The translations under genes and the position numbers were made by a program. From assembly GCA_963773745.1 (NCBI GenBank), contig CAVZCL010000005.1, forward strand, positions 1,984,001 through 2,048,000: 64,000 nt of DNA, written 5' to 3'. Positions 36,683 through 46,158 of the stretch are shown in pieces (the stretch's first letter is position 1; every line of letters begins with the position of its first letter). Below the pieces are notes generated by a model. The model saw only the letters and a program-made list of their open reading frames with translations, did not search any database and was not told where the DNA came from. This stretch comes from UBA5069 sp963773745 (GTDB lineage: Bacteria > Chloroflexota > Anaerolineae > Caldilineales > Caldilineaceae).

Positions 36683-37639
36683 CTAACTGCCGTTGCCCAG
36701 AACGCCCTCGACAAACGCAACCGGATCGAAAATGGCAAAGTCGCCAATCTTCTCACCCGTGCCCACAAAGCGCACGGGAACGCCCAACTCCTTCTTGATG
36801 TTGAGCACGGCACCGCCCTTGCTTGTGCCGTCGAGCTTGGTGAGCACAATGCCGGTCACACCAGCGCTCTCCTGAAAGGCTTTGGCCTGGGCGATGGCAT
36901 TCTGCCCCGTCGACGCGTCGAGCACGAGCAGCACCTCATGAGGGGCGCGATGCACCTGTTTCCCCGCCACACGCTTGACCTTTTCAAGCTCCTTCATGAG
37001 GTTGAACTTGGTCTGCAGGCGGCCGGCCGTGTCCACAAGCAGCAAATCTGCCTGGCGGCTCTCCTGGCTGGCGCGGATCGCGTCAAAGATGACGGCCCCC
37101 GGGTCAGCGCCCGGCTCGTGTGCAATCACCTCCACGCCGGCGCGCTCGCCCCACACCTTAAGCTGGTCAATCGCCGCAGCGCGGAAGGTGTCCGCTGCGC
37201 CCAGGATGACCCTGCGGCCGCGCTGCTTGTACCAGTAGGCCATTTTGCCAATGCTCGTCGTCTTGCCCGAGCCGTTGACGCCTACCAGGAGGACAACCGT
37301 CAGCAGCCGCTTCTCGTCAATATGCAGCGGCTCCTCGGAATGCAGCAGGCGCACCATCTCCTGCTTGAGGACGCTATACGCGTCGCGCGTGGCCTTGATG
37401 CCGTCGACGCGCACGCGCTCGCGCGTCCGCTCCACAAGCTCTTCGCTGGCCCCAACGCCTACGTCGGCCATGATCAGCGCTTCTTCAAGCTCATCCCACA
37501 GCTCTTCCGTTATCTCGTTGGCCTGGAAGATGTTGGAGACGCGCCCAAAGAAGGTGTTGCGCGTCTTCTGCAGGCTCTCTTCGAGGCGAACCTCATCTTG
37601 CGTTTTCTCTTCGGTCTTGCCGAACAATTTGCGAAACAA
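36683..37639 (-). CDS. ftsY: Signal recognition particle receptor FtsY
   Basis: 318 residues: an N domain (FRKLFGKTEEK to about residue 110) and a G domain with GVNGSGKTTSIGK (G1), DTFRAAA, DTAGRLQTK (G3) and TKLDGTSKGG (G4), ending in FVGTGEKIGDFAIFDP. It is the SRP-receptor GTPase that docks ribosome-SRP complexes on the membrane. The acidic A domain is short, as in many non-proteobacteria. I take TTG 37637-37639 as start: AAGGAG lies 6 nt before it and the family begins there. Confidence 0.95.
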   Translation of the reverse strand: MFRKLFGKTEEKTQDEVRLEESLQKTRNTFFGRVSNIFQANEITEELWDELEEALIMADVGVGASEELVERTRERVRVDGIKATRDAYSVLKQEMVRLLHSEEPLHIDEKRLLTVVLLVGVNGSGKTTSIGKMAYWYKQRGRRVILGAADTFRAAAIDQLKVWGERAGVEVIAHEPGADPGAVIFDAIRASQESRQADLLLVDTAGRLQTKFNLMKELEKVKRVAGKQVHRAPHEVLLVLDASTGQNAIAQAKAFQESAGVTGIVLTKLDGTSKGGAVLNIKKELGVPVRFVGTGEKIGDFAIFDPVAFVEGVLGNGS

Positions 37640-37672
37640 TGCAGGCTCCTTGTACGAATGGCGAACCGGGCC

Positions 37673-37678
37673 ATTATA
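37673..37678 (-). promoter_or_regulatory. ftsY: Extended -10 box for ftsY
   Basis: Minus strand GTGCTATAATGG holds a perfect TATAAT with TGC before it; the predicted leader is about 27 nt and carries the AAGGAG. Confidence 0.6.
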
Positions 37679-37742
37679 GCACGTGCAGTAAGGGGATGGG
37701 CTGAGGGCGCCGCCCGCGGCGCGAAGGGCGGGCAGGGCCGGG

Positions 37743-39417
37743 CTACGCACCGCCTTCTTCACGCTCAATCAGGGCATAGACGGTGAGCAGGAAGAGCCGC
37801 TCGGCCACCGCCTTGGGCAGCAGCGCAACGGATGCGTCCCCATCCATGGGCGCAACAGTCTCGCCCTCTGCGTCCTGCTCCTCGGCGTGCAACTGATCGT
37901 GCCGGCGCGCACGGCTGGCTCAAGCGCAGCGCAGATCTCCGCAGCGCTGCGCGTACCGTCCAGCAAGCGCGCAACCGCAGCCTCAAGCGGGTCCAGGCGC
38001 ACACGCTCGTGGCGCAGGTTGGTGGCAAAGGGCGACGTGCGCAGTTCATGCTGCGCCCAGCGGGCCAGACGCGGCCGCTCGCCCGGTGCAGTGGCCCACG
38101 GCGTCGCCAGCGCCCAGAGTTCGAGCATGCTCGAATACGAGGAGATCATGCGCAGCAGATTCGCACCCAATTCGGCGATGTCCGGGCCACCAACCGCTGC
38201 CTGCGCGGCCCCCGTCTGCGCACGCTCCTCCCCAAGCAGGGATGCACCTGCACGCACCAGCTCCTCCAGCCGAAACGTTTCGGGATAGCGCGTGCGCGTG
38301 CGAGCGTAAGCGCAGCCTTTGTGAGCGGGTGGTTGGTTGTAAAGGTAACGCCGTCGCCCGCGTCAAATGCGGTGCGTTCTTCGCCCCCCAGAGGGGCCGC
38401 ATCGGCGGGGGCGCGCAGTGCAGCGCCAAAGTAGATGCCGCGCAGCCGGTCGACGCGCAGCGCACGCGAGATTTCGCGTGCCTTGTGGCAGAGCAACGTG
38501 CGGCGAAAGGCGCGCATGCGCACGTCGTCCATGTACTGCTGATAGTCGGCCAGGTCGCCCGCCATGGCGTCGATGCTATCGGCAACACCCTGCTCAAAGC
38601 CGTTGGGGAAGTCCATGTGCATGTCGGCATCGCACAAATACTGAAGGTCGTGCGCCTCCGCATGGGCAAGAAACTGGTGCACATAGACCGGATCATTCAC
38701 CGCCTCGAGGTACTCATGGAAGATGTACGAGTCGCGTTCGTGACCCAGCACGTCGGCATCGCGCTCCATTTGCGCGATGATGCCGTGGAGAAAGGTGCCG
38801 TGGTAGTTCTTTTCCGCCGGCCAGGCAGCGTGCAGGAATCTGAAGAAGGACTTGGCGGCATCAATGCGTGCACGTGGGTCGGTCAGGTGCATGGTGCGGT
38901 AGAGCACCATCTCGCGGTAGGCGGAAAAGGTGTGCCAGCCGGGGAGGGTGTTGTAGCTGATGTAGGCGACTCCCTGGGGCGCAAGGCGATCGCGGCAGAC
39001 GCGGATGAGCCCATCGCGTGCCGGCGCAGGAATCCACGAATAGAGGCCGTGGGCAATGATGTAGTCGAAGTCGCCAAGGCTCGCGTCAATCCGTGTCAGG
39101 TCAAGTGCGTATAGCGATACATTCTCCAGGCCGACCTCTGCAGCGGCCGCACGTCCCTGCTCGATTTGCACAGGTGACAGGTCAACGCCCACATACTGGC
39201 TGTTGGGGTAGGTCGTTGCCAGCGCGAGAATGTTCGCTCCTGTGCCGCAGCCAATGTCGAGCACGCGGCAGCGATCGGGCGGCGCAGGGTCCAGCCCAAG
39301 CAGGCGCGCCAGCGCGGCCGTGCGCAGCGGGTTGGTCGCATGGTGAGTAATGTTGGGGTATGGAACCGAATCATAATCAGCCGGTGAGGGCTGGCCTATT
39401 GGCGACATTGGGTTCAT
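37743..39417 (-). CDS. SAM-dependent methyltransferase with methyltransferase-regulatory domain (two frame changes)
   Basis: About 558 residues. The N-terminal class I fold has CRVLDIGCGTGANILALA (motif I), YVGVDLSPVQIEQG and GDFDYIIAHGLYSWIP. From about residue 210 the text (FFRFLHAAWPAEKNYHGTFL, ISRALRVDRLRGIYFGAALR) matches the methyltransferase-regulatory domain found in many bacterial proteins of unknown target. Frame changes near 38275 and 37890 link three segments; the last ends ERLFLLTVYALIEREEGGA at a TAG (37743-37745). The substrate is unknown. Confidence 0.78.
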
Positions 39418-39575
39418 CCGTTGGCTTACCTCGTTGATGGGGCGACTTAAACAGGCGTCTGTTTCGAGTGGCGGCGTGGGTGGCGGCTGCCGAAAATGAG
39501 TTGCTGTCCGCGCTGATGACGCAATGCCGGATTCATATCTGAAACCCGAGAAACGCCACGTCGGTGGGCGCAGCG

Positions 39576-40829
39576 CTATTCGGCCAATGGCGCAACGAGC
39601 GTGCGCAGACCTTCGGCCAGCGCCTCAAGGTCGCTGTCGCTGGTGTAACCCTGCATGGACAAGCGCACGAACTTGCGGTCGCGCCAGGTGATGACCGGAA
39701 TCTCAACCGCATGCTCGGCCAGCAGGCGCGCCTTGAGCTGGGCTGCATCCACATGGGGCGGCAGCGGCGAAATTGCCACCTGCGGCGGGCGCAGCGCCGC
39801 GGCTGCGCCGGCTGCGCCATAGACTGGCCCCATGCCCACAATGCCGGCAAAGAGAGGTAGCCATGCGTCAAGGCGCTCTGCTGCATGCGCGCGCACAGCC
39901 TCCCAACCCCACTTTTGCTGAAAGCGGATGGCGGCGGGCACGGCCAGCCACGCCGAAAAGTCATTGGTGCCGCTCCAGCCCAGCGCGTCCTGCATGTCGT
40001 TACCCGAGAAGAACTGGCGCTCCGGCCCGCTGCCCCACGAGACGACAAGCGGCTGCACCAGCGGCTGCACGTCGGCGCGCACATGCATAAAGCCGGCCCC
40101 TTTGGGCGCACAGAGCCACTTGTGGCAGTTGCCCGTGTAGAAATCGGCGTCCAGCGCGGTCAGGTCGAGCGCAATCTGCCCCGGCGCGTGTGCGCCGTCA
40201 ATAACCGTATGGATGCCCGCCGCACGTGCGCGTGCAATCAGCGGCTCAATGGGCAGGCGCAGCGCCGTGGGCGACGTAATGTGGCTGAGGAAGATCACGC
40301 GTGTGCGTCGGCGTAACCGCTCCCCACAGCGTCTCCACAATGGCGTCTGCACTGCCGCCGGCTTCGTCGGGCAGGGGCAGCGGGCAGCGCACGTAGTGAG
40401 CGCCGGTGCGCGCACAAGCGGCCTCCCACGCATTGCTGCACGCACCATACTCGTGGTTTGTGGTCAGCACCTCGTCGCCCGCACGCAGCAGTGGCTCCAG
40501 CGCACGTGCTGCAATGTTGACCCCCACGGTGGCATTGGTGACGAACGCAACGTCGTCCGCCTGCGCGCCCAGCAGCGTGGCCAGCGCAACGCGCGCCTGG
40601 GCCAGCAGCAGCGGCAGCTCCATCTGCAGGAAGGCAACGGGCTGCCGCTCCATGCGCGTTCGCCAGTTGTTGGCCGCGCGCTGGACAGGGCGCGGCGTTG
40701 CGCCAAAGGAACCATGGTTGAGGAAATGGACAGCAGGGTCAAGCGTGAATTGGCGGCGCAGCAGGGCGGGGTCGGGCGCGTGGGTTGCGGCCACAGCCGG
40801 CGCGACGGATTGCGAACAAGTGTAGGCAC
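39576..40829 (-). CDS. Class V aminotransferase, isopenicillin-N-epimerase-like (frameshift near 40300)
   Basis: About 420 residues. FLNHGSFGATPRPVQ, FVTNATVGVNIAARAL, TNHEYGACSNAWE, IDGAHAPGQIALDL and TGNCHKWLCAPKG (PLP lysine) define the family of cysteine-desulfurase-like aminotransferases that includes isopenicillin-N epimerase. The true reaction cannot be read from sequence. The frame changes at about 40300 in GCGTGTGCGTCGGCG. The start is unsure: GTG 40827-40829 with GGAGAG upstream needs one more indel, while GTG 40792-40794 is in frame but has no Shine-Dalgarno. Minus strand GTGCGACAATAGG near 40870-40880 may be the promoter. Confidence 0.78.
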
Positions 40830-40948
40830 AGGGAAGGCTCTCCAGGTGGGCGGAAACGGCGCAATGGCCTATTGTCGCACAGCCCGCGCGTGAAGGAAAA
40901 GGGAGCACCACTGCATCACGTCAGGATACATAACCTGTGCCGCCGCTC

Positions 40949-40993
40949 TTCTCCCCTCTCCGCATGTATTGTCGCATGGAGAAGGGGTGGGAT
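40949..40993. repeat. Imperfect palindrome of CTCCCCTCTCC type
   Basis: CTCCCCTCTCCGCATG pairs imperfectly with CATGGAGAAGGGGTGGGA around 8 nt. A relative of the 52723 element. Confidence 0.7.
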
Positions 40994-41050
40994 AGGTGCA
41001 ATATTGCAACGCGCTAACTCTGGAGAAGCCCGTCACCTGCGCAATCACGC

Positions 41051-41078
41051 TTTCGCCTGCGCGCGGCTGTGGTATACT
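41051..41078 (+). promoter_or_regulatory. Putative promoter of the URO-D family gene
   Basis: TTTCGC, 16-nt spacer, TATACT (41073-41078), TG before the hexamer. The leader to the ATG would be about 110 nt. Confidence 0.45.
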
Positions 41079-41195
41079 GCTTGCGTACCCCTCCATTCAA
41101 TTGCATCTCATGTTAAAGCCGCAGTGGTGTGCACCAAGCGCACCGGTAGACTGCAATTCAACGCATTAGCCGAAGTCCAAGCGAGCAGCCGATTC

Positions 41196-42383
41196 ATGAA
41201 CAGTCGCGAACGGATGGCCATGGCCATGCGTCACCAGCTCCCCGACCGCGTGCCGGTGATGTGCCAGCTTGCCATTGGCCACTACTTCCTCAACAGTGGC
41301 ATTGACCCCGAAGAAATCTGGTTCACAAGCGAGGGCTTTGCCGAGGCGCTTGTGCGCATGCAGCGGCGCTATCGCTTTGACGGCATTCTCATCAACGTGC
41401 CCGGCCGGCCGGAGGGCTGGCTGGCGCGCAATGTGCGCAGCCGTGAGCGCAACAACGATGGCCAGTGGCTTACACTGCACAGCAACGACCGCATCTTCAT
41501 CCCCAACGACGACAACGCGCAGTTCTACCCTGCGCCCGAGAGCGAGCCGGTGCGCGCCGATTTCTTTGCGATTGACCCGGACGACCTCGATTTCATCGAC
41601 GGCCTCAAGGCATATACCTGGAATACGGAGCATATTCCCTGGGTGGAAGGCAAGCAGAACCCAGGCCCGCTAACCGACATTCCCGCCTACTTCTATGACA
41701 CCATCGACGCCGTCAAGCGGCGCGTGGGCGATGAGGTTTCGGTGCATGGCGAAGTCTTTTCACCACTCACCCACTACATGGAGCTCTTCGGCTACGAGCA
41801 GGCGCTGATGACCTTCATTCAGGATCCGGCCAAGGTCCACGCCATCCTCGACCGGCTCACCGTCGGCTCCGTCAACTGGGCGGTGGCGCAGGCGCGCCAT
41901 GGCGTCGACGCCGTGCTCATCTCCTCGGCCTTTGTGGGCGGCCCCTTTCTCTCGCCACGCATGTACAGGGAGTTCGTTGTACCCTATGAGCGGCGCGTGA
42001 CCGACGCCGTCAAGGCCGAAGGCGTCCCCGTCTATACGCATACCTGCGGCCGCATTGGCGATCGCCTTGACCTGATGATTGAGACCGGCACAGAGGGCGT
42101 AGACACGCTCGATCCGCCGCCGCTGGGCAACACGGAACTTGCGATTGCCAAGCAGCAGATTGGCGACAAGGTCTTCATCAAGGGCAACATGAATTCGGTG
42201 GAGTTGCTGCTTGCTCCGGATGCGCAGGCGATTGTTGACCACGCCGGCAATCGCCTGGAGCTGGGCAAGCCGGGGGGCGGCTACATCCTGAGCACGGCCT
42301 GCTCCGTCTCGCCCCGTGTCGAGCCGTGGAAGCTGGAAATGCTCACGCCGCTGGCGGAAGAGCTGGGCGTCTATGAGAGGTAG
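41196..42383 (+). CDS. Uroporphyrinogen decarboxylase (URO-D) family protein
   Basis: 395 residues starting MNSRERMAMAMRHQLPDRVP, the usual opening of URO-D/MtaA-like proteins. Later it has HGEVFSPLTHYMELFGYEQA, VYTHTCGRIGDRLDLMIETG and GGGYILSTACSVSPRVEPWK; HxCG-type cysteine/histidine text (THTCG) suggests a zinc site as in corrinoid methyltransferases rather than haem synthesis. The substrate is unknown. It precedes a sugar ABC transporter on the same strand, which may point to a catabolic role. Confidence 0.82.
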   Translation: MNSRERMAMAMRHQLPDRVPVMCQLAIGHYFLNSGIDPEEIWFTSEGFAEALVRMQRRYRFDGILINVPGRPEGWLARNVRSRERNNDGQWLTLHSNDRIFIPNDDNAQFYPAPESEPVRADFFAIDPDDLDFIDGLKAYTWNTEHIPWVEGKQNPGPLTDIPAYFYDTIDAVKRRVGDEVSVHGEVFSPLTHYMELFGYEQALMTFIQDPAKVHAILDRLTVGSVNWAVAQARHGVDAVLISSAFVGGPFLSPRMYREFVVPYERRVTDAVKAEGVPVYTHTCGRIGDRLDLMIETGTEGVDTLDPPPLGNTELAIAKQQIGDKVFIKGNMNSVELLLAPDAQAIVDHAGNRLELGKPGGGYILSTACSVSPRVEPWKLEMLTPLAEELGVYER

Positions 42384-42460
42384 TTACAGGTTGGAGAGTT
42401 GAAGCTCGAATCCCCCACCTTTCAACTCTTGAACCTTTGAACAGTTGAACCGTTGCACAC
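42384..42460. repeat. TTGAAC-type word repeat with small hairpin
   Basis: GAGAGTTGAA pairs with TTCAACTCTT, then CTTGAACCTTTGAACAGTTG repeats a 9-nt word. Related text is at 43815-43845 and 63245-63280. Confidence 0.7.
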
Positions 42461-42491
42461 TGTTTTTCCATCCAACGAAGGAGACCATTCA

Positions 42492-43808
42492 ATGCTGAAG
42501 AAAGTGCTTGCCCTAACGTTGTTGTTGGCCCTGCTGGCAGGCTGCGCGGCGCCTGTGGCCGCGCCGGCCCCTGCCGCCGGTGAGGCCGCACCCGCTGCCC
42601 CTGCCGAGGGCGCAACCGAGCTTGTTCTCGGCTCATGGCGTGTTGATGACGTGGCGCAGATGCAGAACATTCTCGACGCATTTAACGCCGAGCATCCGGA
42701 CATTACAGTCAGTTTTGATCCCACCAACCCGCCGGACTACAACGCTGCGCTGCGCGCGCAGCTTGAAGGCGGCACCGGCCCCGACCTGATGTATCTGCGC
42801 TCGTATGCCACCTCGCGCGAACTCTTTGCGGATGGCTTCATTGAGCCGCTGGATGGCATGAAGGACGAGCTGGTCGCGGCCTATGGCGAGGCCAACCTCG
42901 TACCGTGGTCCACTGTCGAAGGCCAGCCCTACGGCGTGCCGATTATCGCCGTCTCGCATGGCATCTACTACAACATGGACCTCTTCGCCGAACTGGGCAT
43001 TGAAGTGCCGCAGACGTGGGAGCAGTTGCTTGCCGCTGCGCAAACCATCCAAGACGCAGGCTACATCCCCTTCGCCAACGCTTCGGGCGACGCCTGGACC
43101 ATTGCTGAAATCGTCTTCATGAACCTGGCCCCCAACTTCATTGGTGGCCGTGAGGGTCGCCTTGCCTACCTCTCCGGCGAGCGCTGCTTCAATGACGAAA
43201 ACGCTGTCGCTGCCTTCCAGGCTGTGGCCGACATCGCCCCCTTCCTGCCCGACGGCCAGGAAGCGCTCGTCTACTACGACAGCCAGGCCCTCTTCCAGAC
43301 GGGGGAGGCCGCAATGTGGTTTGGCGGTTCATGGGACATCCCCGTCTTCGAGAAGGAAATTACCGACTTCGAGTGGGGCGTCTTCGCCACACCGCCGCTT
43401 GAGGGAATGCCGCGCTACGTCACCTTCCACCTCGACGCCGGCATTGGCATCAACGCGGCATCCGAGAACAAGGAAGCCGCAATGACCTTCCTCGAGTGGC
43501 TGAATGGGCAGACCTTTGCCAAGATGCTGGCCGACGAGCTGCCCGGCTTCTTCCCGATTCACCTTCAGGCGCCGGAAGTCTCCGACCCACACGCTGCTGA
43601 ATTCCTGGCCCTGAACGAGGGCGCAGCCGGCACCGACGTGCGCTGGGCCTGGGACGGCCTGCTTGAAGGTACGCCTGATGGCTACAGCCTCATGCAGGAC
43701 AACGCAATCGCCGTCATCAACGGCGAAATGACCCCGCAGGAGGCTGCTGACAGCCTCCAGGCCGGCCTCGCCGAATGGCTGCCCGCCGCGCAGAGTTGCG
43801 GGCAGTAG
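42492..43808 (+). CDS. Carbohydrate ABC transporter substrate-binding lipoprotein (CUT1)
   Basis: 438 residues. A signal peptide ends in the lipobox LLAGC at about residue 20, followed by a Pro/Ala linker. The mature part has the family-1 solute-binding layout (ILDAFNAEHPDITVSFDPTN, GTGPDLMYLRSYA, YGVPIIAVSHGIYYNMDLFA, GEAAMWFGGSWDIP). It should bind a mono- or oligosaccharide outside the membrane and deliver it to the two permeases that follow. No ATPase gene is present, so a shared MsmK/MalK-type ATPase elsewhere is likely. AAGGAG precedes the ATG. Confidence 0.93.
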   Translation: MLKKVLALTLLLALLAGCAAPVAAPAPAAGEAAPAAPAEGATELVLGSWRVDDVAQMQNILDAFNAEHPDITVSFDPTNPPDYNAALRAQLEGGTGPDLMYLRSYATSRELFADGFIEPLDGMKDELVAAYGEANLVPWSTVEGQPYGVPIIAVSHGIYYNMDLFAELGIEVPQTWEQLLAAAQTIQDAGYIPFANASGDAWTIAEIVFMNLAPNFIGGREGRLAYLSGERCFNDENAVAAFQAVADIAPFLPDGQEALVYYDSQALFQTGEAAMWFGGSWDIPVFEKEITDFEWGVFATPPLEGMPRYVTFHLDAGIGINAASENKEAAMTFLEWLNGQTFAKMLADELPGFFPIHLQAPEVSDPHAAEFLALNEGAAGTDVRWAWDGLLEGTPDGYSLMQDNAIAVINGEMTPQEAADSLQAGLAEWLPAAQSCGQ

Positions 43809-43843
43809 CAACGAGGTTAAGGGCTCAAGAGTTTGAGAGTTCG

Positions 43844-43882
43844 GGTTGTGCGGCGGCTCTGCACCTGGGCCGCCGCACAACC
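43844..43882. terminator. Strong hairpin after the substrate-binding gene
   Basis: GGTTGTGCGGCGGC and its exact complement with an 11-nt loop. In ABC operons such a hairpin commonly keeps the receptor mRNA more abundant than that of the permeases; here that is inference. TTGAAC-type words precede it. Confidence 0.75.
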
Positions 43883-43920
43883 TGGCTGCTTGCTCCCGCT
43901 CAAACGAGGTTCGGTGGCGT

Positions 43921-44176
43921 GTGGGTGCGTTTCGCCCCTTCGCAGACATTGAGGCGTGGAAAGCAGCGCGCGTGCTTGTGCGCGATCTCTGCAACTGCAC
44001 CAGCCGCGGTGACATAGGAGAGGTTCGGTCGCTCCTTTATGTAGCGGTTGATGTGAACAATAGAACCACGCAGGAGCACGACGCATTCAACCCTGAATGC
44101 CAGCGTATGGCAGCGATGCTGCAGGGGCTCATCGGGAACCTGCGGAACGCGCCAGTTTTGGGAACCAAATACCGCC
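43921..44176 (+). pseudogene. Remnant of a four-helix-bundle (S23/IVS-type) protein gene
   Basis: FRPFADIEAWKAARVLVRDL matches the N-terminus of the four-helix-bundle family first seen in 23S rRNA intervening sequences. After CNCTSRGD the text jumps to GEVRSLLYVAVDV and ends ARMLxGL-like RMAAMLQGLIGNLRN and GTKYR. The middle (about 45 residues with the DQIRRAAVSIxxNIAEG core) is missing, so the gene is an internally deleted remnant. It lies inside the ABC operon, in frame with the downstream permease. Confidence 0.6.
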
Positions 44177-45150
44177 ATGGCATCAGCGACGGGCCAGCCG
44201 CCGCCAAATCCTTAAACCTTGGACTCTTTAGCTCCGGAAGCTTCCAATCCCGCCGCGTGCGCGCGTGGATCCTCTTCCTGCTGCCCGCGCTGGCGGTCTA
44301 CATTGCCTTTATGGCGTGGCCGCTGCTCAATTCGGTGCGGCTGAGCTTCTTCACCGGCAGCGGCTATACGCCCGACCGCTTTGTCGGGCTCGACAACTAT
44401 CGCACCCTCTTCACAGAGCCCTACTACCGCGATCGCTTCCTCAACGCGCTGGGTAACACCTTCATCTTCTTCTTCATTCACATGCTGGTGCAGAACACGC
44501 TGGGGCTGCTCTTTGCCACGCTGCTGGCCACAGGGCTGCGCGGCCACAACACCTACCGCACAATCATCTTCATTCCTGCCACGCTGGCGGTGCTCGTCAC
44601 CGGCTTCCTCTGGCGGCTCATTCTCAATCCCCAATGGGGGGCAATCAACTTCACCCTCAAGGCGATTGGCCTGGGCTCGTGGGCGCGCCCCTGGCTGGGC
44701 GACCCGCAGGTGGTGCTGATTGTGATTTCGCTCGTCTCCTCGTGGCAGTGGGTGGGGCTGCCCACCATGATGCTTCTCGCCGGCCTCCTCACCATTCCCG
44801 ACGAGCTGCTTGAGGCGGCGCGCATGGATGGCGCCTCGGCGTGGAATGTCTTCTGGCGCATCAAGCTGCCGCTGCTCACCCCGGTCATCGGCATCGTCAG
44901 CATCCTCACCTTTGTGGGAAATTTCAATGCCTTCGACGTGGTCTTCGCCATGACGGGCCCGCGCGGCGACCCCAAGTACTCGGCCGATCTCATTGCCAGC
45001 TTCTTCTACCGCACCGCCATCGCGGGCGAGCACCCCGTGGCGCGCCCCGACATGGGGCTGGGGGCCGCCGTGGCCACCTGCACCTTCTTCATTCTGCTGG
45101 CGGGCGTTTCCCTCTGGCTCCTCTTCAACCGCCGCAGCAGCGAGGCCTGA
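44177..45150 (+). CDS. Sugar ABC transporter permease, MalF type
   Basis: About 300 residues with six hydrophobic segments, the first being AWILFLLPALAVYIAFMAWP. The EAA loop is visible as IPDELLEAARMDGASAWNVF, which contacts the ATPase. The start is unclear: the open frame runs back through the four-helix-bundle remnant. ATG 44177 (MASATGQPPPNP) would give a normal N-terminus but needs one indel near AAATCC at about 44210; the in-frame alternatives are TTG 44158 and GTG 44257. It partners with the MalG-type permease 15 bp downstream. Confidence 0.85.
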
Positions 45151-45165
45151 GCCAGGCTCCTTTCC

Positions 45166-45993
45166 ATGCGCAAAATCACCGCCGCAACAATTGCCAAGCA
45201 CGCCATCCTGCTCGCCTGGTGCCTCGTCGTCCTCTTCCCAATCTGGACGATGGTCATCAACTCGGTGAAGCCGCGCCTTGAGATCTTCAAGAGCCCTTTT
45301 GGCCTGCCCAAGACAATCACCTTTGAAGGGTATACAAACGCGTGGAGCGCCGGGCGCTTTGACATCTACTTTCGCAATTCACTCTTCATCACCATGCTGT
45401 CGTTGGTGCTTGTGCTCTTTCTCGGCTCGCTTGCCGCCTATGCGCTGGCTTCGTGGAAATCCCCCTGGTCGCGTCTGGCCTACGTCTTCTTCATCGCCGG
45501 CCTCATGATTCCAATTCGCCTGGGCACGATCAATCTCTTCCAGATTGTGCAAATGCTGGGGCTGACGGACAACGTGCTGAGCCTGCTCCCCGTTTACGTA
45601 GCCATGAGCCTGCCCATTGCCACCTTCGTACTCACCGAGTTCATTCGCGGCGTGCCCAGCGAGCTGCGCGATGCCGCCTATGTGGACGGCGCGTCCGAGT
45701 GGCGCATCTACTGGTCTCTCATCCTGCCGCTGGTGCGCCCTGCCCTCGCGACTGTGGCCATCTTCAACCTCATCCCCATTTGGAATGACCTCTGGTTTCC
45801 CCTCATCTTCATCCGCGCCGAAAGCCAGCGCACCGTCATGCTTGGCGTAACGCTGCTCTTTGGCCAATACCAGACAAACTGGACCAACATCCTCGCCGTC
45901 CTCACCCTCTCGGCGTTGCCGCTGCTTGTTCTCTATCTCATCTTTGCCAAGCAATTTATCAAGGGCCTCACCGCCGGCGCCGTCAAGGGGTAA
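45166..45993 (+). CDS. Sugar ABC transporter permease, MalG type
   Basis: 275 residues. Six membrane segments; the EAA loop reads EFIRGVPSELRDAAYVDGAS followed by LILPLVRPALATVAIF. N-terminal IAKHAILLAWCLVVLFPIW and PRLEIFKSPFGLPK are typical of the second CUT1 permease. It completes the import complex with the preceding permease and lipoprotein. Transcription likely ends at the hairpin at 46021. Confidence 0.93.
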   Translation: MRKITAATIAKHAILLAWCLVVLFPIWTMVINSVKPRLEIFKSPFGLPKTITFEGYTNAWSAGRFDIYFRNSLFITMLSLVLVLFLGSLAAYALASWKSPWSRLAYVFFIAGLMIPIRLGTINLFQIVQMLGLTDNVLSLLPVYVAMSLPIATFVLTEFIRGVPSELRDAAYVDGASEWRIYWSLILPLVRPALATVAIFNLIPIWNDLWFPLIFIRAESQRTVMLGVTLLFGQYQTNWTNILAVLTLSALPLLVLYLIFAKQFIKGLTAGAVKG

Positions 45994-46020
45994 ATTTGCA
46001 GCAGTCTCCATGCACACGTT

Positions 46021-46054
46021 GAAGCGGGGCTTCCAGATTCGGAAGCCCCGCTTC
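46021..46054. terminator. GAAGCGGGGCTTCC hairpin after the ABC operon
   Basis: Perfect 14-bp arms around AGATTC, followed by GTTTG. Same family as 19775-19808, with one pair changed on both arms. Confidence 0.85.
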
Positions 46055-46075
46055 GTTTGCTGCCCAAGAAAAATA

Positions 46076-46103
46076 TTGACCTCGTATAGAAATCGTGTAA
46101 AAT
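46076..46103 (+). promoter_or_regulatory. Promoter of the PAS sensor kinase
   Basis: TTGACC, 16-nt spacer, TAAAAT, 55 bp before the ATG: one of the best sigma-70-type promoters in the window, in a locally AT-rich patch. Confidence 0.75.
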
Positions 46104-46158
46104 TATAGCACAAAGTTCGTGTTCTTCTTACACCGTGTTGTTCAAGTCGAGAGCCAGG

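Noticed and set aside
42396..42412. tRNA T-arm-like text (AGCTCGAATCCCCCACC)
   Set aside because: No acceptor or anticodon arm can be folded around it; the text belongs to a TTGAAC-type repeat. I found no tRNA elsewhere in the window.
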